The notes: generated from the letters alone by a model not told the origin. 64,000 bases of DNA from CAWBYL01 sp963793025 (GCA_963793025.1 CAWBYL010000006.1:1302001-1366000); one strand, 5' to 3'; positions 49,155 through 58,870 are shown, counted from the stretch's first letter. Translations and numbers: made by a program.

Positions 49155-50695
49155 GGAGAGAGCTTCGCGCCCCGACCGGGGGCCGGTCGTCGCTCGCGCC
49201 ATTCGGCGATGCGCTCGCCCATGGGCGTCGACGGCGGGCCGTCGACGAAGGGCCACAGCTCCTCGGCCAGCCGACGCCAGTTGGCGGTGGCGTGCAGCTC
49301 GCCGAACAGGGCGTAGAGGCCGAGGTTGATGCGTTGGATGATCACGAAGCTGGGCGGCACGTTGGCCGCCTTCTGCATGGTGGCGTAGGGCCCCGTCGTG
49401 TCGAAGAAGCGGCGCACCGTCTCGGAGCCGTAGGCCGGCGTGATCGTGTAGGGCCCGTCGTCGCTGACGAACTCGTAGAAGTGGCCGAGGAAGTCGACGA
49501 CCTCGTCGTCGGTCACGTCGAGCCCCTCGGGCAGGAGCCCGATCCGCTCGACCGTGGCCCGGAAGGCGACCGGGTCGGGGTCGATGACGATGTGGCTGAT
49601 CATCTCGCCGAACTCGTCGATCTCGGTCTGGGTGAAGTGCTTCACCAGGCCGAAGTCCAGGAACGTGACCTGACCCTCGGGACGGAACAGGTAGTTGCCG
49701 GGGTGAGGGTCGCCGTTGAAGGCGTTGAGCCGGTACAGGCTGCCGAAGGCGAAGCGGTAGAGCGTCTCGGCGGCCAGGTCGCGCTCGGGCTGGGGCCAGG
49801 TGAGCAGCTCGTCCCACCGGGCTCCGTCGGCCAGCTCGGTGGTGAGCACGCGGGTGGTGCTCAGGTCATGGAAGACGCGAGGGACGTGGATGGTCGGGTG
49901 GCCCTCGTAGCTGTCGCAGAAGAGCTGCTGGTTGCGGGCCTCGAGGCCGTAGTCGAGCTCCTCGACGAGCCGGGCCCGCAGCTCGACCACGATCGAGCGG
50001 TGGTCGAGGCCGGGAAACAGCTGACCCAGGCCGGCGAAGATGAGACCGGCGTTGTCGAGATCGGCGCCGACCGCTTCGGCCACCCCCGGGTACTGGACCT
50101 TGACCGCCACCGCGTCACCGTCGTGGGTGAGGGCCCGATGGACCTGCCCGATGGAGGCCGAGGCGATCGGGACGGGGTCCCATTCGGCGAACACCTCCTC
50201 GGGACGGGCACCGAGCTCGGCCACGACGACCCCGGCGGCCAGCTCGGCGCTCATGGGCGGCGCGTCGTGCTGGAGCTGGGCCAATGCCTCGCGGACGTGC
50301 TCGGGCAGACCCTGGTCGAGGTAGCTGGCCATCTGGCCCAGCTTCATGAGGGCGCCCTTCATGTGCCCGAGGGCCTCGGTCACCTGCTCGGCGGTCTTCA
50401 TCTCGAACTCGGTGTCGAGCTGGCGACGCCGACCGGCGTCGGCGAACACCCGCCGGGCCCGGTGCGCGGCGTAGGAGCTGCCCGTGCGGGCACCGAGCAG
50501 GGCCAGCCGGGCGTTGCGGGCCGCCCGACGTCCGTGGCGTACGGGGCCGAGCGGCCCGGTGCTCGGGGACGGGCTGGTCGCCGCCCGGCGCCGAGCCGAC
50601 CGCAGGCCGACGACCCCGAGGGCGACGAGGGCGGCCACCGTGAGGCCGGGGCCGAGGCGGCGCATCCGGGCGGAGGAGGTCTGGCGCGACGGCAC
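49151..50695 (-). CDS. ABC1/AarF (UbiB/ADCK-like) atypical kinase
   Basis: This 514-residue protein has an N-terminal hydrophobic segment (about 14-30). The ABC1 signature KLGQMASY follows near residue 117, then an Ala-rich loop IASASIGQVH, the Lys in VAVKVQYPG, and the catalytic NGDPHPGNYLF and LDFGLVKHF. Members influence isoprenoid-quinone or lipid metabolism by an ATP-dependent but poorly defined activity. It heads the biotin operon with a 4-nt overlap into bioA, an unusual pairing. No quinone genes are nearby. Confidence 0.88.
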   Translation of the reverse strand: MPSRQTSSARMRRLGPGLTVAALVALGVVGLRSARRRAATSPSPSTGPLGPVRHGRRAARNARLALLGARTGSSYAAHRARRVFADAGRRRQLDTEFEMKTAEQVTEALGHMKGALMKLGQMASYLDQGLPEHVREALAQLQHDAPPMSAELAAGVVVAELGARPEEVFAEWDPVPIASASIGQVHRALTHDGDAVAVKVQYPGVAEAVGADLDNAGLIFAGLGQLFPGLDHRSIVVELRARLVEELDYGLEARNQQLFCDSYEGHPTIHVPRVFHDLSTTRVLTTELADGARWDELLTWPQPERDLAAETLYRFAFGSLYRLNAFNGDPHPGNYLFRPEGQVTFLDFGLVKHFTQTEIDEFGEMISHIVIDPDPVAFRATVERIGLLPEGLDVTDDEVVDFLGHFYEFVSDDGPYTITPAYGSETVRRFFDTTGPYATMQKAANVPPSFVIIQRINLGLYALFGELHATANWRRLAEELWPFVDGPPSTPMGERIAEWRERRPAPGRGAKLSP

Positions 50696-50739
50696 GGGCG
50701 CACCCTAGGAGCCGCCACCCCTCGTTCCCCACTCGGGTC

Positions 50740-51294
50740 TCAGGCGGAGTCGGAGGAGAAGGTCCAGGTGGTGGCCCCTCCGGGCTCGACGGTCTGGAGG
50801 GCGGTCGCCCGCTGGAGCGTCATCCGGTACAGGCGCCAGGGGGGCGGGCCGGCCGAGGGTGCGCTGAACTCGGCGGTGATGGCGCCGCCGGTCTCGTCCA
50901 CCCGGGCGGGCCATCCGCCGGCGGCCCAACGGGCGACCATGGCGGCCACGGTGGCCGGCTCGGTCACCTTCTCGGCCACGCCCTCGACCACGATGTCGTA
51001 GGCGTCGGTGGCGACGCTCAGGGTGCAGCGCGGGTCGCGGGCGAGGTTGCGGCCCTTGCGGGTGCGTTCGCCGGTCTCGAACCAGAAGGCGCCGTCGGCC
51101 CAGAGGGCGCCCACGCCGGTCACGTGGGGCCGGCCGTCGGGATCGACGGTGGCCAGCCAGCAGGTGTGGCGGTTCGGTCCGCCGTCTCCGGGGGCCTGGG
51201 GGAGTCCGGCATCGAGTCGGGACACCACCCCCTCCCACTCGAGCGGGGCCAGGTCGTAGAGCTCGGCCAGGTTCTTGGTGTCCACGGTGTCCAC
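50740..51294 (-). CDS. Pyridoxamine 5'-phosphate oxidase-fold flavoprotein
   Basis: This 184-residue protein has a split-barrel FMN-binding fold: CWLATVDPDGRPHVTGVGALW, then FWFETGERTRKGRNLARDP and CTLSV. It starts at a GTG (51294) followed by a repeated GTGGACACC. This general-purpose family includes F420- or FMN-dependent reductases and heme-related enzymes, so the substrate cannot be told. It stands alone between the ABC1 kinase and SDR genes on the same strand. Confidence 0.75.
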   Translation of the reverse strand: MDTVDTKNLAELYDLAPLEWEGVVSRLDAGLPQAPGDGGPNRHTCWLATVDPDGRPHVTGVGALWADGAFWFETGERTRKGRNLARDPRCTLSVATDAYDIVVEGVAEKVTEPATVAAMVARWAAGGWPARVDETGGAITAEFSAPSAGPPPWRLYRMTLQRATALQTVEPGGATTWTFSSDSA

Positions 51295-51400
51295 GGTGTC
51301 ACCTCGTCGTCGTCGTCAGGAGGGTCGACTGCCGACGTCGCCGGGACTCATCGACCGGCCGCGCGTGCCAGCGCGCCCCGACGACGGGGTTCGGACCCGG

Positions 51401-52219
51401 CTACTCGGTGAAGAAGCCGCCGTCGACGTGGAAGATCTCGCCGGTGGTGTAGGACGAGTCGGCGGAGGCGAGGAACGCCGCGGTGCCGGCGATCTCGGCC
51501 GGCGTGCCGAAGCGGTTCATGGGCACCTGGGCCATGAAGCGGTCCTGGAGTTGGGGCACCGCCTTGACCACGGCGGTCATGTTGGTGTCGATGAAGCCGG
51601 GCCCGATGGCGTTCACCCGGATGCCGGCCGGCGCGAGCACCTTGGCCGCGAACTTGGTGAGCATCCAGACGCCGGCCTTGGACACGCTGTAGGCGGGCGT
51701 GCCGGCCTCGGGCTGTTTGGCGGCGATCGAGGCCAGGGTGATGATCGACCCGCCCTCGGACATGCGGCGGGCCGCCGACTGCACGGCGAGGAGCGTCCCG
51801 GTGAGGTTCACGTCGAGCACGGTCTGCCACTCGTCGAGCGGGAGATCGAGGAACGACTGCACGGGGTCGGCGGCCGACGGGTTCTCGGCCATCCGCTGGA
51901 GCTGTCCCTGGGTGTCACCGTCGCTCACGTACCCCTTGCCCGAGATGCCGGCGGAGGTCACGAGCACGTCCAGGCGCCCGAACTCGTCGATCGCCGCCTG
52001 CATGGTGGCTTCGTTGTCCTCGGGGCTGGTGGCATCGGCCCGCACGAACACGGCTCGGCGGTCGAGAGCCTCGACGGCGCCCACGACCTCCTTGCCGGGT
52101 CCGTCGAGCACGTCGGCCACCACCACGTCGGCTCCTTCGGCGGCGAACCGCTCGCAACAGGCCCGACCGATGCCGTTTCCACCGCCGGTGACGACGGCGA
52201 CCTTCCCCTCGAGGCGCAT
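51401..52219 (-). CDS. Classical short-chain dehydrogenase/reductase
   Basis: This 272-residue enzyme has TGGGNGIG, a TSAGIS in place of NAG, catalytic Ser in LASIAA and YSVSK with Tyr and Lys, and the C-terminal FHVDGGFF. The triad is intact, in contrast to the SDR at 5266. An insertion of about 20 residues between the fourth and fifth strands (DGDTQGQLQRMAENP) is unusual. Substrate unknown. It lies 24 nt downstream of the epimerase-DUF2867 gene and may share its promoter. Confidence 0.85.
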   Translation of the reverse strand: MRLEGKVAVVTGGGNGIGRACCERFAAEGADVVVADVLDGPGKEVVGAVEALDRRAVFVRADATSPEDNEATMQAAIDEFGRLDVLVTSAGISGKGYVSDGDTQGQLQRMAENPSAADPVQSFLDLPLDEWQTVLDVNLTGTLLAVQSAARRMSEGGSIITLASIAAKQPEAGTPAYSVSKAGVWMLTKFAAKVLAPAGIRVNAIGPGFIDTNMTAVVKAVPQLQDRFMAQVPMNRFGTPAEIAGTAAFLASADSSYTTGEIFHVDGGFFTE

Positions 52220-52242
52220 GGGCCGACGCTAGTCCCCGTCGC

Positions 52243-53826
52243 TCAGGAGGTTCCGGCCGAAGCGATCACCGCGGTCGACCCGGCACCGCTCTGGGTGCGC
52301 TCGACGAGCCGGAGCGCCATCGGTCGGAAGACGAAGTGGTGGAACGGCGCCACCGTGTACCAGTAGGCCCGGCCCCACAGGCCCCGGGGGTGGAACAGGG
52401 CCCGCTGGGTCAGCCTCGAGCCCGCGTCGGTCGGCTCGACGACCCACTCGAGCCACGCCTCGCCCGGGAGCCGCATCTCGGCCCGCAGGCGCAGGATGTG
52501 CCCGCGTTCGAGCGCCTCGACCCGCCAGAAGTCCAGGGGATCCCCGACCCGCAGCCGGTCGGGGTGGCGGCGTCCGCGCCGGAGCCCGACACCGCCGACG
52601 AAGCGGTCCATCAACCCGCGCAAGCGCCACAGCCATTCGCCGGCCAGCCAGCCCCGCTCGCCGCCGATGCCCTGCACCGTGGCGAACAGCTCGTCGGGGG
52701 TGGCCGTGCACTCCACCACCTGAACGTCCTGCATCACCGTGCCGCCCGACCAGTCCGGGTCCTCGGGGAGCGGATCGGAGGGGCTCGCGCCCCGGAGCTC
52801 GGCGTCGGCCCACGTCGTGGACACCTCGAGGTCCATCAGCCGGCGCAGGGCGAGCCCGACGGCCCCCCGGTAGGAGAGTCGTTCCCGGGGCACGATGTCG
52901 TCGATGGCGTCGTCGTGCACCACGACCTCGTTCACCAGGCTGTCGATGAGCGGACGGGCGAGGTCCGACGGCAGCGGTGTCACCAGTCCGACCCAGTGGG
53001 ACGAGAGCGAGGGCGACAGCACGGGCACGGTGACGATGAGGCGCCGGTGGAGGCCCGCCTCCTCGGCGAAGATGTCCATCATCTCCCGGTAGGTGAGCAC
53101 GTCGGGGCCGCCGATCTCGAGCACCCGACCCATGGCCCGCGGCTCGCCCAGGACGCCCACGAGGTAGCCGAGGACGTCGCGCACGGCGATGGGCTGGCAG
53201 CGGGTCGAGACCCACCGCGGGGTGACCATCGCCGGCAGCACCTCCACCAGGTGGCGCAGCATCTCGAACGACGCGCTGCCCGAACCGATGACCACGGCGG
53301 CTCGCAGCTCGGTGCACGGCACCGGCCCCGACGCCAGCACGCGACCCACCTCCTGGCGGCTGCGCAGGTGGGGGGAGAGGTCGGCGTTGGCGTCGTCGCC
53401 CAGACCGCCGAGGTACACGAGCTGTTCGGCTCCGCCGGCCGCCGCCGCGTCGCGGACGTTGGCCGCCGCCTGGCGGTCGCGGGCCGCCCAGTCGCCGTGG
53501 CCCCCGATCGAGTGGACGAGGTAGTAGGCGGTGCCGACCCCGGCGAAGGCGGCCTCGAGGGTCTCGGGTTCGAGCACGTCACCCCGCACGACCTCGACGG
53601 CCCCGCCCCACCTCTCCACGTCGAGCTTGGCGGGGGTCCGCACCGCGGCGCGGACCTGGTGCCCGTGCTCGACCAGCTCGGTCACCAGTCGCCGCCCGAT
53701 GTAGCCGGTGGCCCCGAGAACCAGCACGGGTCGGTTGGCCACGGGCTCAGCCGTTCCCTGTCCGTTGCTCGGCGGACGGGGTTCGGGCCCTGAGGCGGCG
53801 GACGACGGGCGGTCGGTGGGGTCCAT
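52243..53826 (-). CDS. NAD(P)-binding epimerase-like protein fused to DUF2867
   Basis: This 527-residue protein has an N-terminal atypical SDR domain (LVLGATGYIGRRLV near residue 35, LVHSIGGHGDW, YLGGLGDD) and a C-terminal DUF2867 domain beginning near residue 350, with DPLDFWRVEAL and RGLWGRAYWYTVAPFHHFVF. The same arrangement occurs in many actinobacteria. DUF2867 has a START-like lipid-binding look, so a role with a lipid or quinone is possible but unproven. It faces the carboxylesterase gene across 127 nt. Confidence 0.82.
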   Translation of the reverse strand: MDPTDRPSSAASGPEPRPPSNGQGTAEPVANRPVLVLGATGYIGRRLVTELVEHGHQVRAAVRTPAKLDVERWGGAVEVVRGDVLEPETLEAAFAGVGTAYYLVHSIGGHGDWAARDRQAAANVRDAAAAGGAEQLVYLGGLGDDANADLSPHLRSRQEVGRVLASGPVPCTELRAAVVIGSGSASFEMLRHLVEVLPAMVTPRWVSTRCQPIAVRDVLGYLVGVLGEPRAMGRVLEIGGPDVLTYREMMDIFAEEAGLHRRLIVTVPVLSPSLSSHWVGLVTPLPSDLARPLIDSLVNEVVVHDDAIDDIVPRERLSYRGAVGLALRRLMDLEVSTTWADAELRGASPSDPLPEDPDWSGGTVMQDVQVVECTATPDELFATVQGIGGERGWLAGEWLWRLRGLMDRFVGGVGLRRGRRHPDRLRVGDPLDFWRVEALERGHILRLRAEMRLPGEAWLEWVVEPTDAGSRLTQRALFHPRGLWGRAYWYTVAPFHHFVFRPMALRLVERTQSGAGSTAVIASAGTS

Positions 53827-53953
53827 GTACCGCCCTTCCTACCCCCGATGCCGACGGCGGGGTCGGGTCGGGCCGCCGGTAGCGTGACGCCGCTCGTCAC
53901 CGCGGGCGAGGAGGACCGAACCGCGTGATCGCCACCACCACGAACACCGCACG

Positions 53954-55471
53954 ATGATCGTCACCACCGAACAGGGCCCGATCGAGGGCATCCAACGCCG
54001 GGGCGCCTGGCAGTTCCGGGGCATCCCGTACGCCGCCCCTCCGATCGGCGAGCGGCGCTTCATGCCCCCGGAACCCCCGGAACCGTGGGTGGGTGTGCGT
54101 TCGGGCGCTGAGTTCGGCGCGGCCTCGTGGCAGAGCGTGGGTGGCGCGATGGCCTTCCTCGGCGACCAGGCCCCCACGACGTCGGAGGACTGCCTCTTCC
54201 TGAACGTGTTCACCCCGGACGTCGACGGCGAACACCGTCCGGTCATGGTCTGGATCCACGGCGGTGGCTTCGTCAACGGCTCGTCGTCCACCCCCTGGTA
54301 CGACGGAACCGCGCTGGCCACTCGCGGCGACGTGGTGGTCGTGTCGGTGAACTACCGCCTCGGGGCGCTGGGGTTCCTCTGGCTGGGCGACCTCGACGAC
54401 CGCTACCGGTCGAGCGGGGTGAACGGACTCCTCGACCAGGCCGCCGCCCTACGCTGGGTGCAACGGAACATCGGTGCGTTCGGCGGGGACCCAGGCAACG
54501 TCACCATCGTGGGAGAGTCCGCGGGGGCCATGAGCGTGTGCACCCTCTTGGCCCTGCCCGGGGCCCGGGGCCTGTTCCACCGGGCCATCGCCGAGAGCGG
54601 TGCGGCCAGCAACACCATGCAGCCCTCATTGGCCGGCGAGATCACCTCGGCGATCATGAGCCGCCTCGAGGTCACCGACCTCGACGAGCTCCTCGCCACT
54701 TCGGCCGAGGAGCTCACCGCCGCCGCCAACAGGGTCAACGGCGATGTCATGCGCAACCCCGGCCGGGTCGCCGGACCCACGGGTCTGTCGCTCGCCATGG
54801 CCTTCCAGCCGGTGGTCGACGGCGTCCACCTGCCCTGCGATCCGCTCAGCGCCGTCGACGAGGGCACCGACGCCGACGTGCCCCTCCTGATCGGGACCAA
54901 CCGGGACGAGTGGAACCTGTTCCGTCTGATGAGCCCCGCCGCCCTCGACCATCCGGAGCTGCTGGAACGTCTCGACGCGGTCTTCGGCGAGGGCCACCGC
55001 ATACGCGACACCTACGCCGAGGCGCGACCGGACGCCGCGCCGGCCGACCTGTGGAGCGCGGTGCTCACCGACGCCACCTTCCGGATCCCGGCCATCCGAC
55101 TGGCCGACGCCCGCCACCGGGCCGGCCGGAGCACCTACCAGTACTTGTTCACCTGGGCCACTCCCGCCTTCGGTGGGATCGCCGGCTCGTGCCATGCCCT
55201 GGAGATCCCGTTCGTGTTCGGGGTGCTGGGAAACCCGGGAGCGGCCCTCGTTCTCGGGGGCGAACCCTCGGCTGAGCTCTGGAGCCTGTCCGAGGCCATG
55301 CAGGACGCCTGGCTGGCCTTCGCCCGCGCCGGGAACCCCTCGCACCCGGGCCTACCGGAGTGGCCGGCGTGGAACCGCGACGACCGGCCCACCATGGGCT
55401 TCGACCTGGTTCGCGAGCTCCTCACCGACCCTGGACGCGACCAGCGCCGGCTCTGGGAGGACGTCGTGTGA
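53954..55471 (+). CDS. Type-B carboxylesterase
   Basis: This 505-residue alpha/beta hydrolase starts FRGIPYAAPPIGERRF, has SEDCLFLNVFTP, the oxyanion loop HGGGF, and the nucleophile Ser in GESAGA near residue 189. The acidic residue is in GTNRDEW and the His in SCHALEIPFVFG. There is no signal peptide, so it is cytoplasmic. It hydrolyses carboxylic esters of unknown type. Its stop overlaps queC (GTGA), probably a coupling of convenience. Confidence 0.88.
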   Translation: MIVTTEQGPIEGIQRRGAWQFRGIPYAAPPIGERRFMPPEPPEPWVGVRSGAEFGAASWQSVGGAMAFLGDQAPTTSEDCLFLNVFTPDVDGEHRPVMVWIHGGGFVNGSSSTPWYDGTALATRGDVVVVSVNYRLGALGFLWLGDLDDRYRSSGVNGLLDQAAALRWVQRNIGAFGGDPGNVTIVGESAGAMSVCTLLALPGARGLFHRAIAESGAASNTMQPSLAGEITSAIMSRLEVTDLDELLATSAEELTAAANRVNGDVMRNPGRVAGPTGLSLAMAFQPVVDGVHLPCDPLSAVDEGTDADVPLLIGTNRDEWNLFRLMSPAALDHPELLERLDAVFGEGHRIRDTYAEARPDAAPADLWSAVLTDATFRIPAIRLADARHRAGRSTYQYLFTWATPAFGGIAGSCHALEIPFVFGVLGNPGAALVLGGEPSAELWSLSEAMQDAWLAFARAGNPSHPGLPEWPAWNRDDRPTMGFDLVRELLTDPGRDQRRLWEDVV

Positions 55472-56211
55472 GCCGGCCGGCGATCGTGTTGTTCTCCGGC
55501 GGTCTCGACTCGACCACCTGCTTGGCCATCGCCCGCTCGGCGGGGTTCACGCCGGTCGCCCTCAGCTTCCGCTACGGGCAGCGTCACACGGTGGAGCTCG
55601 AGTGCGCCGCCGCCATCGCCACCGCCGCCGGGGTCGAGCACGTGCTGGTCGACATCGACCTGGCCGCCTTCGGCGGCTCGGCCCTCACCGACGATGCCCT
55701 GGTCGTCCCCAAGCACGACACCGTCGCCGATCTCGAATCGGGGCACCCTGGAGGCGATCGTGGCTCCGAGGGCGACGCCTCCGAGGATGACGAGGACGGT
55801 GGCGTGCCCATCACCTACGTGCCCGCCCGCAACACCATCTTCTTGAGCTTCGCCCTGGCCCTGGCCGAGGTGCGAGGCGCCGACGACGTGTTCATCGGCG
55901 TCAACGCCGTCGACTACTCCGGCTACCCCGACTGCCGTCCCGAGTTCGTGGCCGCCTTCGAGACGATGGCCGACCTGGCCACCCGCTCCGGCGTCCAGGG
56001 CCGGCACCTCACCATCCACACGCCCCTCATCGCCCTCACCAAGGCGGAGATCGTGCGGCGCGGGTTGGCCCTCGGCGTGGACTACGCCCAGACGTCGACC
56101 TGCTACGACCCCGGCCCCGACGGAGGGGCGTGCGGTCACTGCGACGCCTGCCTCCTGCGGGCCCGCGGCTTCGCCGACGCCGGCGTCCCCGACCCCACCC
56201 GCTACGCCTGA
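55468..56211 (+). CDS. queC: 7-cyano-7-deazaguanine synthase QueC
   Basis: This 247-residue enzyme has the ATP-pyrophosphatase loop SGGLDST (residues 10-16), the YVPARNTIFLSFAL motif and the zinc site Cys near the end (TCYDP, CGHCDAC). It makes preQ0 from 7-carboxy-7-deazaguanine. An acidic Gly/Asp/Glu insertion of about 25 residues lies around position 90-115, unlike typical QueC. No queD, queE or queF is in the window, so the product could serve queuosine, a secondary product or DNA modification elsewhere. Confidence 0.9.
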   Translation: MSRPAIVLFSGGLDSTTCLAIARSAGFTPVALSFRYGQRHTVELECAAAIATAAGVEHVLVDIDLAAFGGSALTDDALVVPKHDTVADLESGHPGGDRGSEGDASEDDEDGGVPITYVPARNTIFLSFALALAEVRGADDVFIGVNAVDYSGYPDCRPEFVAAFETMADLATRSGVQGRHLTIHTPLIALTKAEIVRRGLALGVDYAQTSTCYDPGPDGGACGHCDACLLRARGFADAGVPDPTRYA

Positions 56212-56277
56212 GCCACCGTCACGGCCACCCCCATGGTTCGGTACGGCACGTCCGGGGTCACCTGCTGAACCATTTGG

Positions 56278-56307
56278 TCTGGGTCTGGGTCTGGGTCTGG
56301 GTCTGGG
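56278..56307. repeat. Five tandem TCTGGG hexamers, G-quadruplex-prone
   Basis: Five perfect copies of TCTGGG lie in the 109-nt gap between the convergent queC and glucan phosphorylase genes. On the plus strand this gives five GGG tracts with 3-nt loops, an ideal intramolecular G-quadruplex pattern. It could act in termination of the queC transcript. Slippage could change copy number. Confidence 0.8.
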
Positions 56308-56320
56308 TCCGGTGTCGGGG

Positions 56321-58870
56321 TCAGGAGGGCTGGTTGCCGGTGGGGGAGGCCCAGGCGACGCGGCCGAAGGCGGCGTAGTCGTCGACCGCCGGGTGGTCGG
56401 GAACGACCCGGACGGTGAACCCGAAGTTCCCGGCCCGGGCCACGTCGATGTCGGTGGTGTAGCGCCGCCATCCGGGATGGGAGCCCTCGCCCACCATCTT
56501 CATGGTGACCACGACGGGATCCCGCAGGTCGTTGTCCAGGTCCACCTCGCCGTAGACCGCCTCCACGGCGACGTCGCCGGGATCGAGGTCGCCGAGCGCG
56601 ACCTGGGCGTCGATGCGGTGGGCGCCACCCGGTCCGAGGTCCTCCATCGCCGTCGAGGCCACGAACACCGACGGCCAGGATCGGTCGAGGTGGCGGGCCC
56701 AGCGCACCAGCGACCGGGCCTGCTCGAAGTCGCCCGTCCCCATGGCCTCGGTGCTGCTGGCACTGGGCTCGTACAGGCGCTCCACGTACTCACGCAGCAT
56801 CCGGGACGACTCGACCTGGGGGGCCAACTTGATGATCGACTGCTTCATCTTGCGAATCCACTCGACCGGCAGCCCGTCCTCGTCGCGCCGGTAGTAGAGG
56901 GGCACGACCTGGCGCTCCAGGATGGAGTAGACGCTCTGCGCCTCGAGGTCGTTGCGCAGCTCGATGTCCGAACCGGTCTCGGCCGACGGGATGGCCCAAC
57001 CCACCTCCGGGGTGTACATCTCGTCCCACCACCCGTCGAGGATCGAGCAGTTCAACCCACCGTTGAACACGACCTTCATGCCCGAGGTGCCGCACGCCTC
57101 GTTGGGCCGCAGCGGCGTGTTGAGCCACACGTCGCAGCCCTGGACGAGCATGCGGGCGACGGAGATGTCGTAGTCCTCGAGCAGGACCAGACGGTGGCGG
57201 ATGTCGAGCTCGGAGGCCAGGTTGGCGACCTGCTGCAGGAGGTGGTGGCCGGGTTCGTCGGCCGGGTGGGCCTTGCCGGCGAAGATGAGCTGCACCGGAC
57301 GGTCGGCGTCGAGCAACAGGCGGCGCAGGCGATCCACGTCACGGAACAGCAGCGTCGCCCGCTTGTAGGTGGCGAAGCGGCGGGCGAACCCGATGGTCAG
57401 GACGTCGGGGTCGAGGGCGTCGTCGGTCCACGTCACCTGGGACGTGGTCTTCCCCCGCTTGAGCTGGGCCTGGCAGAGCTTGTGGCGGGCGTAGGCGACG
57501 AGGCGTTCCTTGGCCGCCCGGCGCACCCGCCACAGGTCACGGTCGGCGACGGCCTCGACCCGACGCCACTCCTCGGCTCCGGCCTCGGGCCAGTCGTCGC
57601 CCATGAGCCGTCCGTAGAGCGTGTTCATCTCCGGAGAGGTCCACGTGCGGGCATGGACTCCGTTGGTCACCGCGGTGATGGGAACGTCCTCGGTGGGGAT
57701 GTCGGGCCAGATCCCGTTGAACATCTCGCGGCTCACCGCACCGTGGAGCTGGGCCACGCCGTTGGCCTGTCCGGCCAGGCGCAGGCCCATGGCCGCCATG
57801 TTGAACACCTCGCCGTCGGGTGTTCCCGGCTCGTGGCCGAGGCCCATGAGGTCGTCGACGGTGAGGCCGACGTCACGGCACCAACCGGAGAAATAGGTCT
57901 CGATGAGATGGCGGGGGAAGCGGTCGATGCCGGCGGGCACCGGGGTGTGGGTGGTGAAGATGGAGCCGGGTCGAACCGCGGCCCGGGCCTCGGCGAACGA
58001 CAACCCGTGGTCGACCATCAGGACCCGGATGCGCTCGAGGGCCAGGAAGCCGGCGTGGCCCTCGTTCATGTGGAACACCTGCGGATCGTGGCCGAGGGCG
58101 GTGAGGGCCCGGACGCCACCGATCCCGAGCACGATCTCCTGGCGGATCCGCTCCTCGGGACCACCCCCGTAGAGCCGATCGCAGGTGAGGCGGTTGGCGT
58201 CGTCGTTCTCGTCGATGTCGGTGTCGAGCAGGTAGAGCGCGATGCGACCGACCTGAGCCTTCCAGAGCCGGGCGTAGACCGGGATGCCGGACAGCTCGAC
58301 CATCACCGTGACGTCGTCGACCGACTCGAGGGCCATCGCCCTCGGGTCGAGGCGGGGGAACCGCTCCACCTGCCACCCCCGGTGGTCGAGCTCCTGGCGG
58401 AAGTAGCCGTGGCGGTAGAACAGACCGATGGCCACCAACGGGAGGCCGATGTCGTTGGCCGCCTTGAGGTGGTCGCCGGCCAGGACCCCGAGGCCCCCGG
58501 AGTACTGGGGGAGGGCGGCGGCGATGCCGAACTCGGGCGAGAAGTAGGCGACCTGGCGCAGCGGGGTGCTGCCGCGCTCCTGGAACCACCGAGGGGCCTG
58601 GAGGCTGCGCTCCAGCTCGCCGTGCACGGCGGCGGCGAGGGTGGTGAACGTCGAGTCGTCGGCCAGCTGTTCCAGCTTCTCCCGGGACTCGGTGGCGAGG
58701 ATGAGGGCGGGGTCGCGGCCTTCGAACTCGAAGCCCTCGCGGTCGAGGCGACGGAAGAGGTCCTGGGCCCGCTGATCGTCGGCCCAGCCGAGGTTCATGG
58801 CCACGGCGCGCAGGGGTGCGAGACGAGGGGGGAGCTCGGACACGACGGTGAACGTCTGGACGGCCTTCAT
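56321..58870 (-). CDS. glgP: Alpha-glucan (glycogen) phosphorylase
   Basis: This 849-residue GT35 enzyme starts at ATG 58870. Marks are VAYFSPEFGIAAALPQYSGGLG, VFHMNEGHAGFLALERI, and the PLP Lys in EACGTSGMKVVFNGG near residue 598. It belongs to the actinobacterial alpha-glucan phosphorylase type with a long N-terminal region, which releases glucose-1-phosphate from glycogen or maltodextrin. No other glycogen gene is in the window. Use of phosphate links it loosely to the phosphate theme. Confidence 0.9.
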   Translation of the reverse strand: MKAVQTFTVVSELPPRLAPLRAVAMNLGWADDQRAQDLFRRLDREGFEFEGRDPALILATESREKLEQLADDSTFTTLAAAVHGELERSLQAPRWFQERGSTPLRQVAYFSPEFGIAAALPQYSGGLGVLAGDHLKAANDIGLPLVAIGLFYRHGYFRQELDHRGWQVERFPRLDPRAMALESVDDVTVMVELSGIPVYARLWKAQVGRIALYLLDTDIDENDDANRLTCDRLYGGGPEERIRQEIVLGIGGVRALTALGHDPQVFHMNEGHAGFLALERIRVLMVDHGLSFAEARAAVRPGSIFTTHTPVPAGIDRFPRHLIETYFSGWCRDVGLTVDDLMGLGHEPGTPDGEVFNMAAMGLRLAGQANGVAQLHGAVSREMFNGIWPDIPTEDVPITAVTNGVHARTWTSPEMNTLYGRLMGDDWPEAGAEEWRRVEAVADRDLWRVRRAAKERLVAYARHKLCQAQLKRGKTTSQVTWTDDALDPDVLTIGFARRFATYKRATLLFRDVDRLRRLLLDADRPVQLIFAGKAHPADEPGHHLLQQVANLASELDIRHRLVLLEDYDISVARMLVQGCDVWLNTPLRPNEACGTSGMKVVFNGGLNCSILDGWWDEMYTPEVGWAIPSAETGSDIELRNDLEAQSVYSILERQVVPLYYRRDEDGLPVEWIRKMKQSIIKLAPQVESSRMLREYVERLYEPSASSTEAMGTGDFEQARSLVRWARHLDRSWPSVFVASTAMEDLGPGGAHRIDAQVALGDLDPGDVAVEAVYGEVDLDNDLRDPVVVTMKMVGEGSHPGWRRYTTDIDVARAGNFGFTVRVVPDHPAVDDYAAFGRVAWASPTGNQPS

